From positions 62,001-126,000 of the forward strand of contig NZ_CP070501.1 of NCBI RefSeq assembly GCF_018308945.1: a DNA stretch of 64,000 nucleotides, read 5' to 3'. Position 1 is the stretch's first letter, and each line of letters begins with the position of its first letter. The translations under genes and the position numbers were made by a program. Below the pieces are notes generated by a model. That model did no database searches. It was not told the DNA's origin and was given only the letters and a program-made list of their open reading frames with translations. Of the stretch, positions 24,454-33,390 are shown one piece after another. This stretch comes from Agrococcus sp. Marseille-Q4369. Its GTDB lineage: Bacteria; Actinomycetota; Actinomycetes; Actinomycetales; Microbacteriaceae.

Positions 24454-24549
24454 ATGACCGCGGGACTCGTCATCGTGCTGTGGACGGTCGCGGGGCCCGC
24501 GCTGCAGGGCGTCTTCGAGCAGGCGATCTCGCGCGTCACGAGCTTCTGA
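24454..24549 (+). pseudogene. 3' remnant of a small Tad-locus gene (DUF4244-like)
   Basis: 31 codons from an ATG at 24454 to the TGA that overlaps the TadE start. The peptide (GLVIVLWTVAGPALQGVFEQ then AISRVTSF) is one hydrophobic helix plus an amphipathic tail, the same shape as the C-terminus of DUF4244/Flp-type proteins that precede TadE in actinobacteria. The N-terminal part with the usual AEYA processing region is absent. I infer that the gene was cut by the prophage or by a deletion. Confidence 0.45.
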
Positions 24550-24929
24550 TGCGGTTGGCCGACGAGCGCGGCTCGGCGGTCGCCGAGTTCGCCATGGTGG
24601 CGGGGCTGCTCGTCGTGCTCGTGCTCTCGGTCATGCAGCTCTCGCTCGCGCTGCACGTGCGCGCGACCGTCGCCGACGCGGCGGCGGAGGGCGCGCGGCA
24701 CGCCTCGCTGCTCGGCTCCGATGCCGCGGCGGGCGTCGAGCGCACGCGCGAGCTCATCTCGACGGCGATCGGACCACGCTACGCCGAGCGGGTGAGCGCA
24801 TCGAGCGCCGTCGTCGCGGGACTCGAGACCATCGAGATCCGCGTCGCGGCACCGCTGCCCGTGCTCGGCTTCATCGGCCCCGTCGCGCTCGAGGTCGCCG
24901 GTCATGCCCCCGTCGAATCGCTCCGCTGA
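24549..24929 (+). CDS. TadE family pilus assembly protein
   Basis: 126 residues from ATG 24549 (TGATG with the upstream fragment). The N-terminus DERGSAVAEFAMVAGLLVVLVL is the TadE signature: a short basic leader, G/S-x-AVAEFA-type prepilin processing site and one membrane helix. A pseudopilin-like domain follows (HVRATVADAAAEGARHASLLG). TadE-type minor pilins are exported and help to assemble Flp/Tad pili. It overlaps the next gene by 26 bases. Confidence 0.85.
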   Translation: MRLADERGSAVAEFAMVAGLLVVLVLSVMQLSLALHVRATVADAAAEGARHASLLGSDAAAGVERTRELISTAIGPRYAERVSASSAVVAGLETIEIRVAAPLPVLGFIGPVALEVAGHAPVESLR

Positions 24930-25389
24930 GCGGCGCGCAGGCGCCCTGGGCGGGCTCGCGTCGGAGGAGGGCTCCGCCTCGATCGAGTTCCTCACCGTCG
25001 GGCTCATCCTGCTCGTGCCGCTCGTCTACCTCGTGCTCGCGCTCGGCCAGATCCAGCACGCCGTGCTCGGCATCGAGGGCGGCGCCCGCCACGCGGCGCG
25101 GGCGATCGCGCAAGCCGACTCGCACGAGCAGGGCCTGGCCGCAGCCGATCGGGCGATCCGCGTTGCGATGGCGGACGCCGGGCTCGAGCCCGAGGCCGTG
25201 CGCGTCGAGGTCGTGTGCACCCCTGCGCAGGACGCGTGCGACACCCGGCGCGGCACGGTCTCCGTCCGCCTCGACGCGACCGTGCCGCTCCCGCTCGCCC
25301 CGCCCGGCCTCGACCTCGGCGCCGGGGTCGGCGTGCCCGTCTCGGCGCTCGCGAGCCAGCCGGTCTCCGCCTTCGGCGGCGCCCCGTGA
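24904..25389 (+). CDS. TadE-like pilus protein
   Basis: 161 residues from ATG 24904. EEGSASIEFLTVGLILLVPLVYLVLALGQ (about 22-50) is again a prepilin-type segment with the conserved Glu and a membrane helix. A domain with IEGGARHAARAIAQADS and two cysteines (VVCTPAQDAC) follows. Second of three minor pilin-like proteins, as in the Rv3654c-Rv3656c region of mycobacteria. The stop overlaps the next GTG. Confidence 0.8.
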   Translation: MPPSNRSAERRAGALGGLASEEGSASIEFLTVGLILLVPLVYLVLALGQIQHAVLGIEGGARHAARAIAQADSHEQGLAAADRAIRVAMADAGLEPEAVRVEVVCTPAQDACDTRRGTVSVRLDATVPLPLAPPGLDLGAGVGVPVSALASQPVSAFGGAP

Positions 25390-25832
25390 AGCGCGCGTGG
25401 TCGCGACTCGCGGGCGAGGAGGAGGGCTCGACGCTCGTGCTGGCGATCGGCTTCGCGGCGCTCGCGCTCGCTCTCGTGCTCGCGGTCGCCGCGGCGACGA
25501 GCATGCTCGTCGAGCGTCGCCGGCTGTTCACGGTCGCCGACGGGGCGGCGCTCGCGGCCGCCGAGGCATTCGCGCTCGAGCAGGTGCGCTTCGACGGTGC
25601 CACCGCCGCGCCGGAGCTCGCCGACGCGGCGGTGCAGGAGGCCGCTGCGGCCTGGGCGGCGGAGGCCGCTGGCGAGCTCGACGACGTGCGGGTCGAAGGT
25701 GCGAGCGCCGATGCCCGCAGCGCCACCGTCTCCGTGTCGAGCACGTGGCGCCCGCCGGTCGTCTCGCTCCTGCTGCCCGAGGGCATCCGCCTCGACGTGA
25801 CCGCGACGGCGCGCGCCGTCTTCGTCGACTGA
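25386..25832 (+). CDS. TadG/Rv3654c-like pilus protein
   Basis: 148 residues from GTG 25386 (GTGA overlap). [28 protein letters not shown] (about 10-38) is a membrane segment of the TadE/G type. ERRRLFTVADGAALAAAEAFA, the usual helper-of-Tad sequence, comes next, then an Ala-rich domain. It ends the pilus gene run in this window; the ATPase and TadB/C genes expected upstream are not seen, because the prophage lies there. Confidence 0.78.
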   Translation: MKRAWSRLAGEEEGSTLVLAIGFAALALALVLAVAAATSMLVERRRLFTVADGAALAAAEAFALEQVRFDGATAAPELADAAVQEAAAAWAAEAAGELDDVRVEGASADARSATVSVSSTWRPPVVSLLLPEGIRLDVTATARAVFVD

Positions 25833-25938
25833 TCTCGCTACGACACGGACGACGGGCTCGAGCGACCACCTCGCCGCGGCGCTCGCGGGAGCGCAGCCGG
25901 AGTACGCCGCGCGGGACTCGCTCGCGCGACGCGCACGC

Positions 25939-25968
25939 GGCTCGAACGCACGGGGCTCGAACGCACGG
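25939..25968 (+). repeat. Two exact copies of a 15-bp unit
   Basis: ggctcgaacgcacgg occurs twice in tandem, at 25939-25953 and 25954-25968. It lies between the last pilus gene and the kinase remnant, where the reading frame has lost any kinase likeness. This looks like a scar of rearrangement. Confidence 0.8.
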
Positions 25969-26010
25969 GCCTCTTGCGCGACTGCGAGCGTCGACGGCAC
26001 GTCCGGCCAG

Positions 26011-27147
26011 ATGACGGCCGCCTCCACCATCGTCGGCAGCGCCGCCTACATGGCTCCCGAGCAGGCCGACGGCGGTCGAGCGACGCCCGCGACGGATCTG
26101 TACGCGCTCGGCTGCGTCATGATGACCCTGCTCACCGCACGGCCGCCGTTCGCGGGCGAGCACCCCCTCGCGCTGCTGCAGCAGCACGTGCACGCGCCGG
26201 CGCCCCGGGTGTCGGAGCGGCTCACCGACGCGCCGGCCGCGCTCGACGCCCTCGTCGCGCGCCTGCTCTCGAAGCACCCGGACGACCGCGGGTCGGACGC
26301 GGCGCTCGTGCGCGACGAGCTCGCCGAGATCCGGAGCGCGCTGCCGCGCACGGGCGAGGTCGCCGCCGCAGCAGTGCCGGTGGCCGACACCGTGCCGCTC
26401 GTGGCTGCCGCGCCGACCGTCGAGGCGCTCGGTGCGCCGTCGACCGGTCCGCTCGCCCCGGCCGGCGCGGCGACCGCGGTCGTCGTTGCCCCGCGCAAGC
26501 GCGTCGCCCGCCGGGCGCTGCTCGCCGTGGCCGCCCTCGTGGCGCTCGCTGCGCTGCTGCTCGTCGTCGTCCCGCTGCTGCAGCGGCCGAGCGCGGACGA
26601 CGCCCTCGCGTCGCAGCCGCCCGCCGCGCAGGACGGGGCACCAGTGACCGTCACGCCGCCGTCGGCGACGGCCGCGACGCCGCTCGCCGGCGAGCCGGGG
26701 ACGAGCGCCGCCCCCGCCGCGCAGCCCGCGCCCGACGCGGCCGCGGAGCCGACGCCGGCGGCGGCAGGGGAGGCGGCGACACCGGCACCCGCGCCCGCCG
26801 AGTCCGAGCAGCCGGCGCCCGCGCCCACCGCGTCTGCGCCTGCCGACCCGGCACCGGTCGAGCCGGCCCCTGTAGAGCCTGCGCCGATCAGCTTCGCCGG
26901 GGTACGCGACGCGATCGGCGGCGCGGTCGCGGGCGGCGGGCTCGACGCCGCCGCAGGCGATGCGCTCCTCGGCCGGGTCGCGGCGCTCGAGGCCGCGGCA
27001 GCGGACGGGGAGACGGCGGGCCTCGCGGCGGGACTCGCGGAGCTCCGCTCGCAGGTCGACGCGCTCGAGCGCGACGGCGCGGCGAGCCCCGAGGCCGCGG
27101 AGGCCATCCGGGCGGCGATCGACGAGCTCACGGCCTCCGCTGCGTGA
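26011..27147 (+). pseudogene. Ser/Thr protein kinase lacking its N-terminal catalytic half
   Basis: 378 codons. The recognisable kinase part begins in the activation segment (STIVGSAAYMAPEQADGG) and continues through DLYALGCVMMTLLTARPPFAGE to HPDDRGSDAALVRDEL, about the last 100 residues of the fold. The glycine loop, catalytic Lys, HRD and DFG motifs are missing, and no other frame upstream supplies them. A membrane helix (about 167-187), a long Pro/Ala-rich outer region and a C-terminal helical repeat region follow. No ribosome site precedes 26011. It cannot phosphorylate in this form; a non-catalytic membrane protein is the other possibility. Confidence 0.7.
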
Positions 27148-27150
27148 GCG

Positions 27151-28380
27151 TCACTCCCGCGGCTTCCGCGGCAGCCACTTGAGCAGGATCGCAGCACCGG
27201 CGATGCACACCGCGGTCAGCCCGGCCGCTGCCCACGCGATCGACGCGATCGAGACGACCGCCGAGATCGCGAGCGGGGCGACGGCGCCGCCGAGGTCGAC
27301 CGTCAGCCGCCACGCACCGAGGAACGGCGCGGGGTTGCGGGGATCGGCGAGATCCGCGCCGAGCGTCATGATGATGCCGGAGCCGAGCCCGTTGCCGAGG
27401 CCGAGCACCATCGCCGCCGCGACGAACCAGCCGGTCGCGGCATCGAGGTCGTGCGAGACCGCGAGCATCGCGAACGCCACCGCCATGAGGCCGAGCGTCG
27501 GCACGACGCTCCACAGCCGCCCGAAGCGATCCATGATCCAGCCCGAGACGAAGAAGAGCGCGAAGTCGACGCCGCCCGCGATGCCGATCACGAGACCGGT
27601 CGTGGCGGCGTCGAGCCCGATCGAGATCGCCCAGAGCGGCAGCAGCACATTGCGCGCTGAGCGCGCGAGCGCGAGCATCGCCGCGCCGACGCCGACGGTC
27701 GCGAGCACGCGCGCGTGCTGCCGCACGACGCGCCACACGCCCGTGCGCTCCTGCCGCAGCTCGATGACGCCCGTCGTCGGGGGCTTCCGCTCGAAGGCCG
27801 TCGTCGGATCGGGCAGCACGACGAGGACGGCGATCGCGACGATCGTGCAGACGCCGAAGAACACCCACACCGCGCCGAGCGGGAGCCCGAGCCCGAGCAC
27901 CGCGGCGCCGATGAGCGGGCCGACGAACATGCCAAGGCGGAAGATGCCGCCGAGCGTCGACAGCGCCCTCGCCCGATACCGGATCGGCACGTAGGTCGTC
28001 ATGAACGCGTGCCGCGCGAGCGCGAAGACCGCGTGGCCGAGGCCGAGCACGAACACGGCGACGCCGAGCGTCCACGCATCCCTCGCCACGAGCGCGAGCG
28101 CGAGCGCCGCGAGCACGAGCGCGCCCGCGCCGATCATCGTCGGCCGCTCCCCGAAGCGAGCGACGACGCCACCGCCGGGCACATCGCCCGCGAGCTGCCC
28201 GATCGTGAGCATCGCCGCGACGACCGCGGCGACCGCGAGGGAGGCGCCCAGGTCACCCGCGATGAGCGGGATGTAGGGGATGACCGCGCCCTCGCCGATC
28301 GCGAACGCCGCCGTCGGCACGTACACGGCGCCCGCGACGCGCCTCCACGGGAAGCGCTCGGTCTCGTCGCCCCCGCTCAC
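27151..28380 (-). CDS. MFS transporter
   Basis: 409 residues with about twelve hydrophobic segments. The typical loop after helix 2 reads [14 protein letters not shown] and the protein ends in a basic tail (KWLPRKPRE). MFS proteins move small solutes or drugs with ion gradients; this one resembles the YajR/multidrug-like group only in general pattern, so no substrate is given. It converges with the kinase remnant, their stops only 3 bases apart, and is divergent from prfB. Confidence 0.82.
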   Translation of the reverse strand: MSGGDETERFPWRRVAGAVYVPTAAFAIGEGAVIPYIPLIAGDLGASLAVAAVVAAMLTIGQLAGDVPGGGVVARFGERPTMIGAGALVLAALALALVARDAWTLGVAVFVLGLGHAVFALARHAFMTTYVPIRYRARALSTLGGIFRLGMFVGPLIGAAVLGLGLPLGAVWVFFGVCTIVAIAVLVVLPDPTTAFERKPPTTGVIELRQERTGVWRVVRQHARVLATVGVGAAMLALARSARNVLLPLWAISIGLDAATTGLVIGIAGGVDFALFFVSGWIMDRFGRLWSVVPTLGLMAVAFAMLAVSHDLDAATGWFVAAAMVLGLGNGLGSGIIMTLGADLADPRNPAPFLGAWRLTVDLGGAVAPLAISAVVSIASIAWAAAGLTAVCIAGAAILLKWLPRKPRE

Positions 28381-28471
28381 AGCCCGAGCCTACGATGCTC
28401 GCGCTGGTCGAGCGGATGCGGTGCCGGCGTCGGGCGGGACGGACGATGCCGCGCCGGTAGGCTGGGGCATC

Positions 28472-29590
28472 ATGGCCGATCTCGACATCGGCGGCGAGAT
28501 CGCCGCCCTCCGCTCCACGTTCGCCGACATCAAGGCGGTCACCGACGTCGACCGGCTGGCCGCCGACATCGAGCGGCTCTCCGCCGCCGCGGGCGCGCCC
28601 GACCTGTGGGACGACCCCGACGCCGCGCAGAAGGTGACGAGCCAGCTGAGCCACGCGCAGGCCGACCTGCGCCGCATCGTCGAGGCGGAGTCGCGCATCG
28701 ACGACCTCGAGGTGCTCGTCGAGATGGCGAACGAGGAGGCCGACGAGGCGACGCAGCTCGAGGCGAAGAAGGAGCTCGCGAGCCTGCAGAAGCTCATGGG
28801 CGAGATGGAGATCCAGACGCTCCTCGACGGCGAGTTCGACCCGCTCCCCGCCGTCGTCACGATCCGCGCCGGCGCGGGCGGCGTCGACGCCTCCGACTTC
28901 GCCGAGATGCTGCTGCGCATGTACCTCCGGTACGCCGAGCAGCACGGCATGCCCGTCACCGTCTACGAGACGAGCTACGCGGAGGAGGCGGGCATCAAGT
29001 CGGCCTCGTTCGAGATCGACGCGCCCTACGCCTTCGGGCAGCTCTCCGTCGAGGCCGGCACCCACCGGCTCGTGCGCATGAGCCCCTTCGGCGCCGCGGG
29101 CAAGCGCCAGACGTCGTTCGCGGCGGTCGAGGTCGTGCCGCTGTTCGAGCAGGTCGACGAGGTGGAGGTGCCGGAGAACGACATCCGGGTCGACGTCTTC
29201 CGCTCCTCGGGGCCGGGCGGTCAGTCCGTCAACACGACCGACTCCGCGGTGCGCATCACCCACATCCCGACCGGCGTCGTCGTCTCGATGCAGAACGAGA
29301 AGAGCCAGATCCAGAACCGCGCCGCGGCGATGCGCGTGCTGCAGAGCCGCCTCATGCTGCTCAAGCGCGAGGAGGAGGCGGCCCGCAAGAAGGAGCTCGC
29401 CGGCTCGATCGCCGCGAGCTGGGGCGATCAGATGCGCTCCTATGTGCTCGCGCCGTACCAGATGGTCAAGGACCTCCGCACGCTCCACGAGGTCAACAAC
29501 CCCTCGGCGGTCTTCGACGGCGACCTCGACGGCTTCATCGCGGCGGGCATCCGCTGGCGCAAGCAGCAGCAGCGCGAGGACGCGCAGTAG
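28472..29590 (+). CDS. prfB: Peptide chain release factor 2
   Basis: 372 residues. The stop-codon recognition motif is SPF ([14 protein letters not shown], residues about 205-218), which is specific for RF2 (UGA and UAA). The catalytic GGQ lies in [17 protein letters not shown] (about 247-263). It is full length and needs no frameshift; the autoregulatory slip site of the enterobacterial gene is absent. TAGGCT (28458-28463) lies 8 bases before the ATG without a clear ribosome site, which fits a leaderless message. prfB, ftsE, ftsX and smpB commonly occur together in actinobacteria. Confidence 0.95.
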   Translation: MADLDIGGEIAALRSTFADIKAVTDVDRLAADIERLSAAAGAPDLWDDPDAAQKVTSQLSHAQADLRRIVEAESRIDDLEVLVEMANEEADEATQLEAKKELASLQKLMGEMEIQTLLDGEFDPLPAVVTIRAGAGGVDASDFAEMLLRMYLRYAEQHGMPVTVYETSYAEEAGIKSASFEIDAPYAFGQLSVEAGTHRLVRMSPFGAAGKRQTSFAAVEVVPLFEQVDEVEVPENDIRVDVFRSSGPGGQSVNTTDSAVRITHIPTGVVVSMQNEKSQIQNRAAAMRVLQSRLMLLKREEEAARKKELAGSIAASWGDQMRSYVLAPYQMVKDLRTLHEVNNPSAVFDGDLDGFIAAGIRWRKQQQREDAQ

Positions 29591-29598
29591 GAGCGGCG

Positions 29599-31008
29599 AT
29601 GGGCACCCGACCGCAGACCGGCAGCGACTACCTCGAGAGCCTCGACGACGGTCGAGTGGTCGTCCACGACGGCGAGCGCGTCGCGCGCGTCGCCGAGCAT
29701 CCCGCCTTCGCGGGCACCGCATCCACCATCGCGTCGCTCTACGACGCCCTGCACGACGAGGCGGCGGATGCGCTGCTCGCGCCGATCGGGGACGGCGACG
29801 GGGTCACCCACGCCTTCTGGACCGTGCCGCAGTCGCAGGGCGACCTCCGCGCGCAGCGCGAGGCGATCCGCGCGTGGCAGCGGCGCACGCACGGCTGGCT
29901 CGGCCGCACCCCCGAGTTCATGGCGTGCATGCTCACGTCGATGGCGGCGCACGCGCCGTTCTTCGGCCGCTTCGAGCCCAACGTGCGCGCGGCGCTCGAG
30001 CGCGACCAGCGCGCCGTCACGCACTACGCCCAAGCGCTCGTCAACCCGCCCGTCGACCGCGAGCTGCCGCCCGACGAGGTCGGCGACGTGTTCCTGCACG
30101 TCGTCCGCGAGACCGACGAGGGCGTCGTGCTGCGCGGCGCGAAGGCGGTCGTCACGGGCGCCGCGACCGCGCAGCGCCTGTTCGTCTCGCACTTCGGGGG
30201 CGAGGTGCAGACGGATGCGTTCGCGGTCGCCGCGTCGGTCGCCGTCGGCTCGCCGGGCGTGCGCGTCTACACGCGCGGCACGCCCTTCCGCACCGACCAG
30301 CCGCTCGCGAGCCGCTTCCAGGAGCACGACGCGCTCGTCGTCTTCGACGACGTGCTCGTGCCGTGGACCGACGTCTTCATCCGCGACGCCGACACGATGC
30401 TCGCCTTCAACCGCGGCGCGGTCGGCTGGAACGCCCGGCTCGCCTTCCAGGCGGCGACGCGGCTCGAGGCGAAGCTCGAGCGCATCGCCGGGCTCGCCGT
30501 GCGGGCGGCAGAGATCATGGGCACCGAGGAGCGCCGCGGCACGCAAGCGGCGCTCGGCGAGGTCATCGCCTTCCGGCACACGGTCGCGGGCCTCCGCGAC
30601 GCCATGATCGAGCAGGCCGTGCCGTCGGGGGAGTCGATCCTGCCGGGCGTCGACGCCGCGATGGCGTTCTCGGCGCTCGCGCCCGACGCCTACTCGCGCG
30701 TGCGGATCTCGCTCGAGACGACGCTCTCGTCGGCGCTCGCCCACCTGCCCGTGCCGATCGGCTCGCTCGGCACGCCAGAGGTCGAGCCGGTCGAGCCGCT
30801 GCTGCGCGGATCGGGCGGGGCGGATGCGCGCGAGCGGCTCGAGGTCGTCGGCGAGCTGTGGGATGCGATCGGCACGGGCTTCGGCGCGCGCCACGAGCTC
30901 TACGAGCGCAGCTACTGGGGCCAGCCGGAGCGCACCCACGTCGGCATCCTCGGGCTCGCGCGGGCCGACGGCCGCGTCGCGGACTGGCACCGGCGCTCCA
31001 GCTCGTGA
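29599..31008 (+). CDS. 4-hydroxyphenylacetate 3-hydroxylase (HpaB) family flavin monooxygenase
   Basis: 469 residues, the usual length for HpaB-type oxygenases. The family pattern is clear: GSDYLESLDDGR at the start, then HPAFAGTASTIASLYDALHDE, MAAHAPFFGRF, GAKAVVTGAATAQ, and near the C-terminus GTGFGARHELYERSYWGQPE. Members use FADH2 made by a separate reductase to hydroxylate phenolic or related substrates. No reductase gene lies in the window. It starts 8 bases after prfB and is probably co-transcribed with it. The substrate is not predictable. Confidence 0.85.
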   Translation: MGTRPQTGSDYLESLDDGRVVVHDGERVARVAEHPAFAGTASTIASLYDALHDEAADALLAPIGDGDGVTHAFWTVPQSQGDLRAQREAIRAWQRRTHGWLGRTPEFMACMLTSMAAHAPFFGRFEPNVRAALERDQRAVTHYAQALVNPPVDRELPPDEVGDVFLHVVRETDEGVVLRGAKAVVTGAATAQRLFVSHFGGEVQTDAFAVAASVAVGSPGVRVYTRGTPFRTDQPLASRFQEHDALVVFDDVLVPWTDVFIRDADTMLAFNRGAVGWNARLAFQAATRLEAKLERIAGLAVRAAEIMGTEERRGTQAALGEVIAFRHTVAGLRDAMIEQAVPSGESILPGVDAAMAFSALAPDAYSRVRISLETTLSSALAHLPVPIGSLGTPEVEPVEPLLRGSGGADARERLEVVGELWDAIGTGFGARHELYERSYWGQPERTHVGILGLARADGRVADWHRRSSS

Positions 31009-31100
31009 GCCGCCGAGCGCGCGACGACGTGCGCCGAGGTCGCGCCGCGCCGACAGCGGTGCAGAGCCGAGCCGCCCGCCGCCCGTAGCCTCGACGGGCC

Positions 31101-31838
31101 ATGATCCGCTTCGACGAGGTCTCGAAGACCTACTCCCGCAAGGCTCGCCCCGCGCTCGACGGCGTCTCCCTCGAGATCCTCAAGGGCGAGTTCGTCTTCC
31201 TCGTCGGCGCCTCCGGCTCGGGCAAGTCCACGCTCATCCGCATGGTGCTGCGCGAGGAGACGCCCTCGAGCGGCGAGGTGCACGTGCTCGGCCAGCGCCT
31301 CAAGGCGCTGCCCAACCGGCGCGTGCCCTTCTTCCGCCGCAACCTCGGCGTCGTCTTCCAGGACTTCCGCCTGCTCGGCAACAAGACGGTCTACGAGAAC
31401 GTCGCCTTCACGCTGCAGGTGATCGGCAAGAGTCGCGCCTTCATCTCGGAGGCCGTGCCCGACGTGCTGAAGATCGTCGGGCTCGCGGGCAAGGCGTCGA
31501 GGCTCCCGCACGAGCTCTCGGGCGGCGAGCAGCAGCGCGTCGCGATCGCGCGCGCGGTCGTCAACCGACCGCCGATCCTGCTCGCCGACGAGCCGACGGG
31601 AAACCTCGACCCCTCGACGAGCGCGGGCATCATGGCGCTGCTCGCTCGCATCAACGAGGGCGGGACGACGGTCGTGATGGCGACGCACGAGGCCTCGATC
31701 GTCGACGAGATGCAGAAGCGCGTCGTCGAGCTCGACGCCGGCCGCATCATGCGCGACGAGGCGCACGGCTCCTACCGCCGACATCTCGGCGACGACGACG
31801 AGCTCGCGCCGCGAGCGCTCGAGGAGGAGACCGCGTGA
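31101..31838 (+). CDS. ftsE: Cell division ATP-binding protein FtsE
   Basis: 245 residues. Walker A is GASGSGKST (residues 36-44), the signature LSGGEQQR lies near 139-146 and Walker B is [13 protein letters not shown]. The start [11 protein letters not shown] is standard. FtsE forms an ABC-type complex with FtsX that controls peptidoglycan hydrolases at the septum. TAGCCT (31086-31091) lies 9 bases before the ATG and there is no ribosome site, suggesting a leaderless start. It overlaps ftsX by GTGA. Confidence 0.95.
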   Translation: MIRFDEVSKTYSRKARPALDGVSLEILKGEFVFLVGASGSGKSTLIRMVLREETPSSGEVHVLGQRLKALPNRRVPFFRRNLGVVFQDFRLLGNKTVYENVAFTLQVIGKSRAFISEAVPDVLKIVGLAGKASRLPHELSGGEQQRVAIARAVVNRPPILLADEPTGNLDPSTSAGIMALLARINEGGTTVVMATHEASIVDEMQKRVVELDAGRIMRDEAHGSYRRHLGDDDELAPRALEEETA

Positions 31839-32749
31839 GGGTCCAGCTGATCGCGCAGGAGGTCTGGAACGGCCTGCGCCGCAACCTCTCGGTCGTCGTC
31901 TCGGTCGTGCTCGTGACGTTCATCTCGCTGTCGTTCGTCGGCGCCGCGATCCTGCTGCAGATGCAGATCAACCAGATGAAGGGCTTCTGGTACGACCGGG
32001 CCCAGGTCGGGGTCTACTTCTGCGGGCCCGTCGACGCGACGGCGACGTGCAGCCAGACCGCCGCGACCGCCGAGCAGGTCGACGCCGTGCGGGCCGTGCT
32101 CGAGAGCGGGGCGATCGCGCCGTACGTCGCCGACGTCGAGTTCGAGGACCGAGAGCTCGCCTACCAGCACTTCATGGAGCAGTTCGGGGGCACCTCGAGC
32201 GCCGAGTTCGCGAGTCCCGAGACGATGAACGAGGCGCTCTGGGTGCGGCCGACCGCGCCGCAGGACGCCGACCTCATCCGCGAGGCGACGAGCGCGCTGC
32301 CGGGCGTGCTCGAGGTGCGCGATCAACGGGCGCTGCTCGAGCCCATCTTCCAGGTGCTGAGCACCGCGAGCCTCGTCGCGATCGGCATCGCCGTGCTCAT
32401 GCTCGTAGCCGCCGTGCTGCTCATCTCCACGACGATCCGCCTCTCCGCCTTCTCGAGGAAGCGCGAGCTCGGGATCATGCGGCTCGTCGGCGCCTCGAAC
32501 CGGTTCATCCAGACGCCGTTCATCATCGAGGGGATCGTCGCGGCGCTCGTCGGAGCGGTGCTCGCGGCCGGAGCGGTCGTCGCGACGGTGCACTTCCTGC
32601 TGCAGGGCTACGTCGCGCCGATGCTGCAGACGATCGCGATCGTGGGGCTCGACGACGCGCTCGTCGTCGCGCCCGTGCTGCTCGGGATCGGTGTGCTCTT
32701 CGCGGGCGTCGCGGCCGCCGTCGCGATCCGCCGCTACCTCAGGATCTGA
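31835..32749 (+). CDS. ftsX: Cell division protein FtsX
   Basis: 304 residues from GTG 31835. There are four membrane segments: one near residues 18-42, an external domain of about 130 residues with a [10 protein letters not shown] cysteine pair (about 65-74), then three segments in the C-terminal half (for example [16 protein letters not shown] and [10 protein letters not shown]). The cytoplasmic [18 protein letters not shown] is the family signature. The outer loop binds cell-wall hydrolases. Partner of ftsE; the two overlap by 4 bases. Confidence 0.94.
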   Translation: MRVQLIAQEVWNGLRRNLSVVVSVVLVTFISLSFVGAAILLQMQINQMKGFWYDRAQVGVYFCGPVDATATCSQTAATAEQVDAVRAVLESGAIAPYVADVEFEDRELAYQHFMEQFGGTSSAEFASPETMNEALWVRPTAPQDADLIREATSALPGVLEVRDQRALLEPIFQVLSTASLVAIGIAVLMLVAAVLLISTTIRLSAFSRKRELGIMRLVGASNRFIQTPFIIEGIVAALVGAVLAAGAVVATVHFLLQGYVAPMLQTIAIVGLDDALVVAPVLLGIGVLFAGVAAAVAIRRYLRI

Positions 32750-32826
32750 GCCGCGGCCCTAGCCGCGCTACACTGGGCGGCTGCCCGAGCACGGGCTGTC
32801 GAGACCACCGAGACCGGGAGCGAGCC

Positions 32827-33303
32827 ATGCCGCGCGAACAGGGCCAGAGGGTCGTGGCGCAGAACCGCAAGGCGCGCCACGACTACCACATCGAGGACCG
32901 CATCGAAGCGGGCCTCGTGCTCACGGGCACCGAGGTGAAGTCGCTGCGCGCGGGCCGCGCGTCGCTCGTCGACGGCTACGCGTTCGTCGACCGCGGCGAG
33001 GCGTGGCTCGACGCCGTGCACATCCCCGAGTACGGGCAGGGCACCTGGACGAACCACCCGCCGCGGCGCAAGCGCAAGCTGCTGCTGCACCGCGACGAGA
33101 TCGACAAGCTCGCCGCGAAGGTCGCGCAGGGCGGCTACACGCTCGTGCCGCTCTCGCTCTACTTCTCGGACGGCCGCGCGAAGGTCGAGCTCGCGGTCGC
33201 GAAGGGCAAGAAGGAGTACGACAAGCGGCACGCGCTGCGCGAGCGGCAGGACAAGCGCGAGGCCGAGCGCGCGATGCGCACGCGGAACCGCCTCGGCGAC
33301 TGA
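32827..33303 (+). CDS. smpB: SsrA-binding protein SmpB
   Basis: 158 residues from ATG 32827. The family pattern is complete: [30 protein letters not shown], then [43 protein letters not shown] and the basic tail [18 protein letters not shown]. SmpB carries tmRNA into stalled ribosomes. TACACT at 32769-32774 is a plausible -10 box. Its partner RNA is encoded 1.2 kb downstream (34527-34897). Confidence 0.95.
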   Translation: MPREQGQRVVAQNRKARHDYHIEDRIEAGLVLTGTEVKSLRAGRASLVDGYAFVDRGEAWLDAVHIPEYGQGTWTNHPPRRKRKLLLHRDEIDKLAAKVAQGGYTLVPLSLYFSDGRAKVELAVAKGKKEYDKRHALRERQDKREAERAMRTRNRLGD

Positions 33304-33390
33304 CGTCCCGCGCGGTTCGACTTTCCCAGCGCGCGTCGACTTGAATGGGCCTGCCGGCGCTCACCCAGGGCTCGCCGGCGGAAGGGCGAC

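Noticed and set aside
28441-28560. Programmed +1 frameshift in prfB
   Set aside because: The gene is a single frame from ATG 28472; no CTTTGA-type slip site or in-frame early stop is present.
31009-31100. A small gene between the monooxygenase and ftsE
   Set aside because: No start with a ribosome site or protein-like codon use in the 92 bases; it holds only a putative -10 box.
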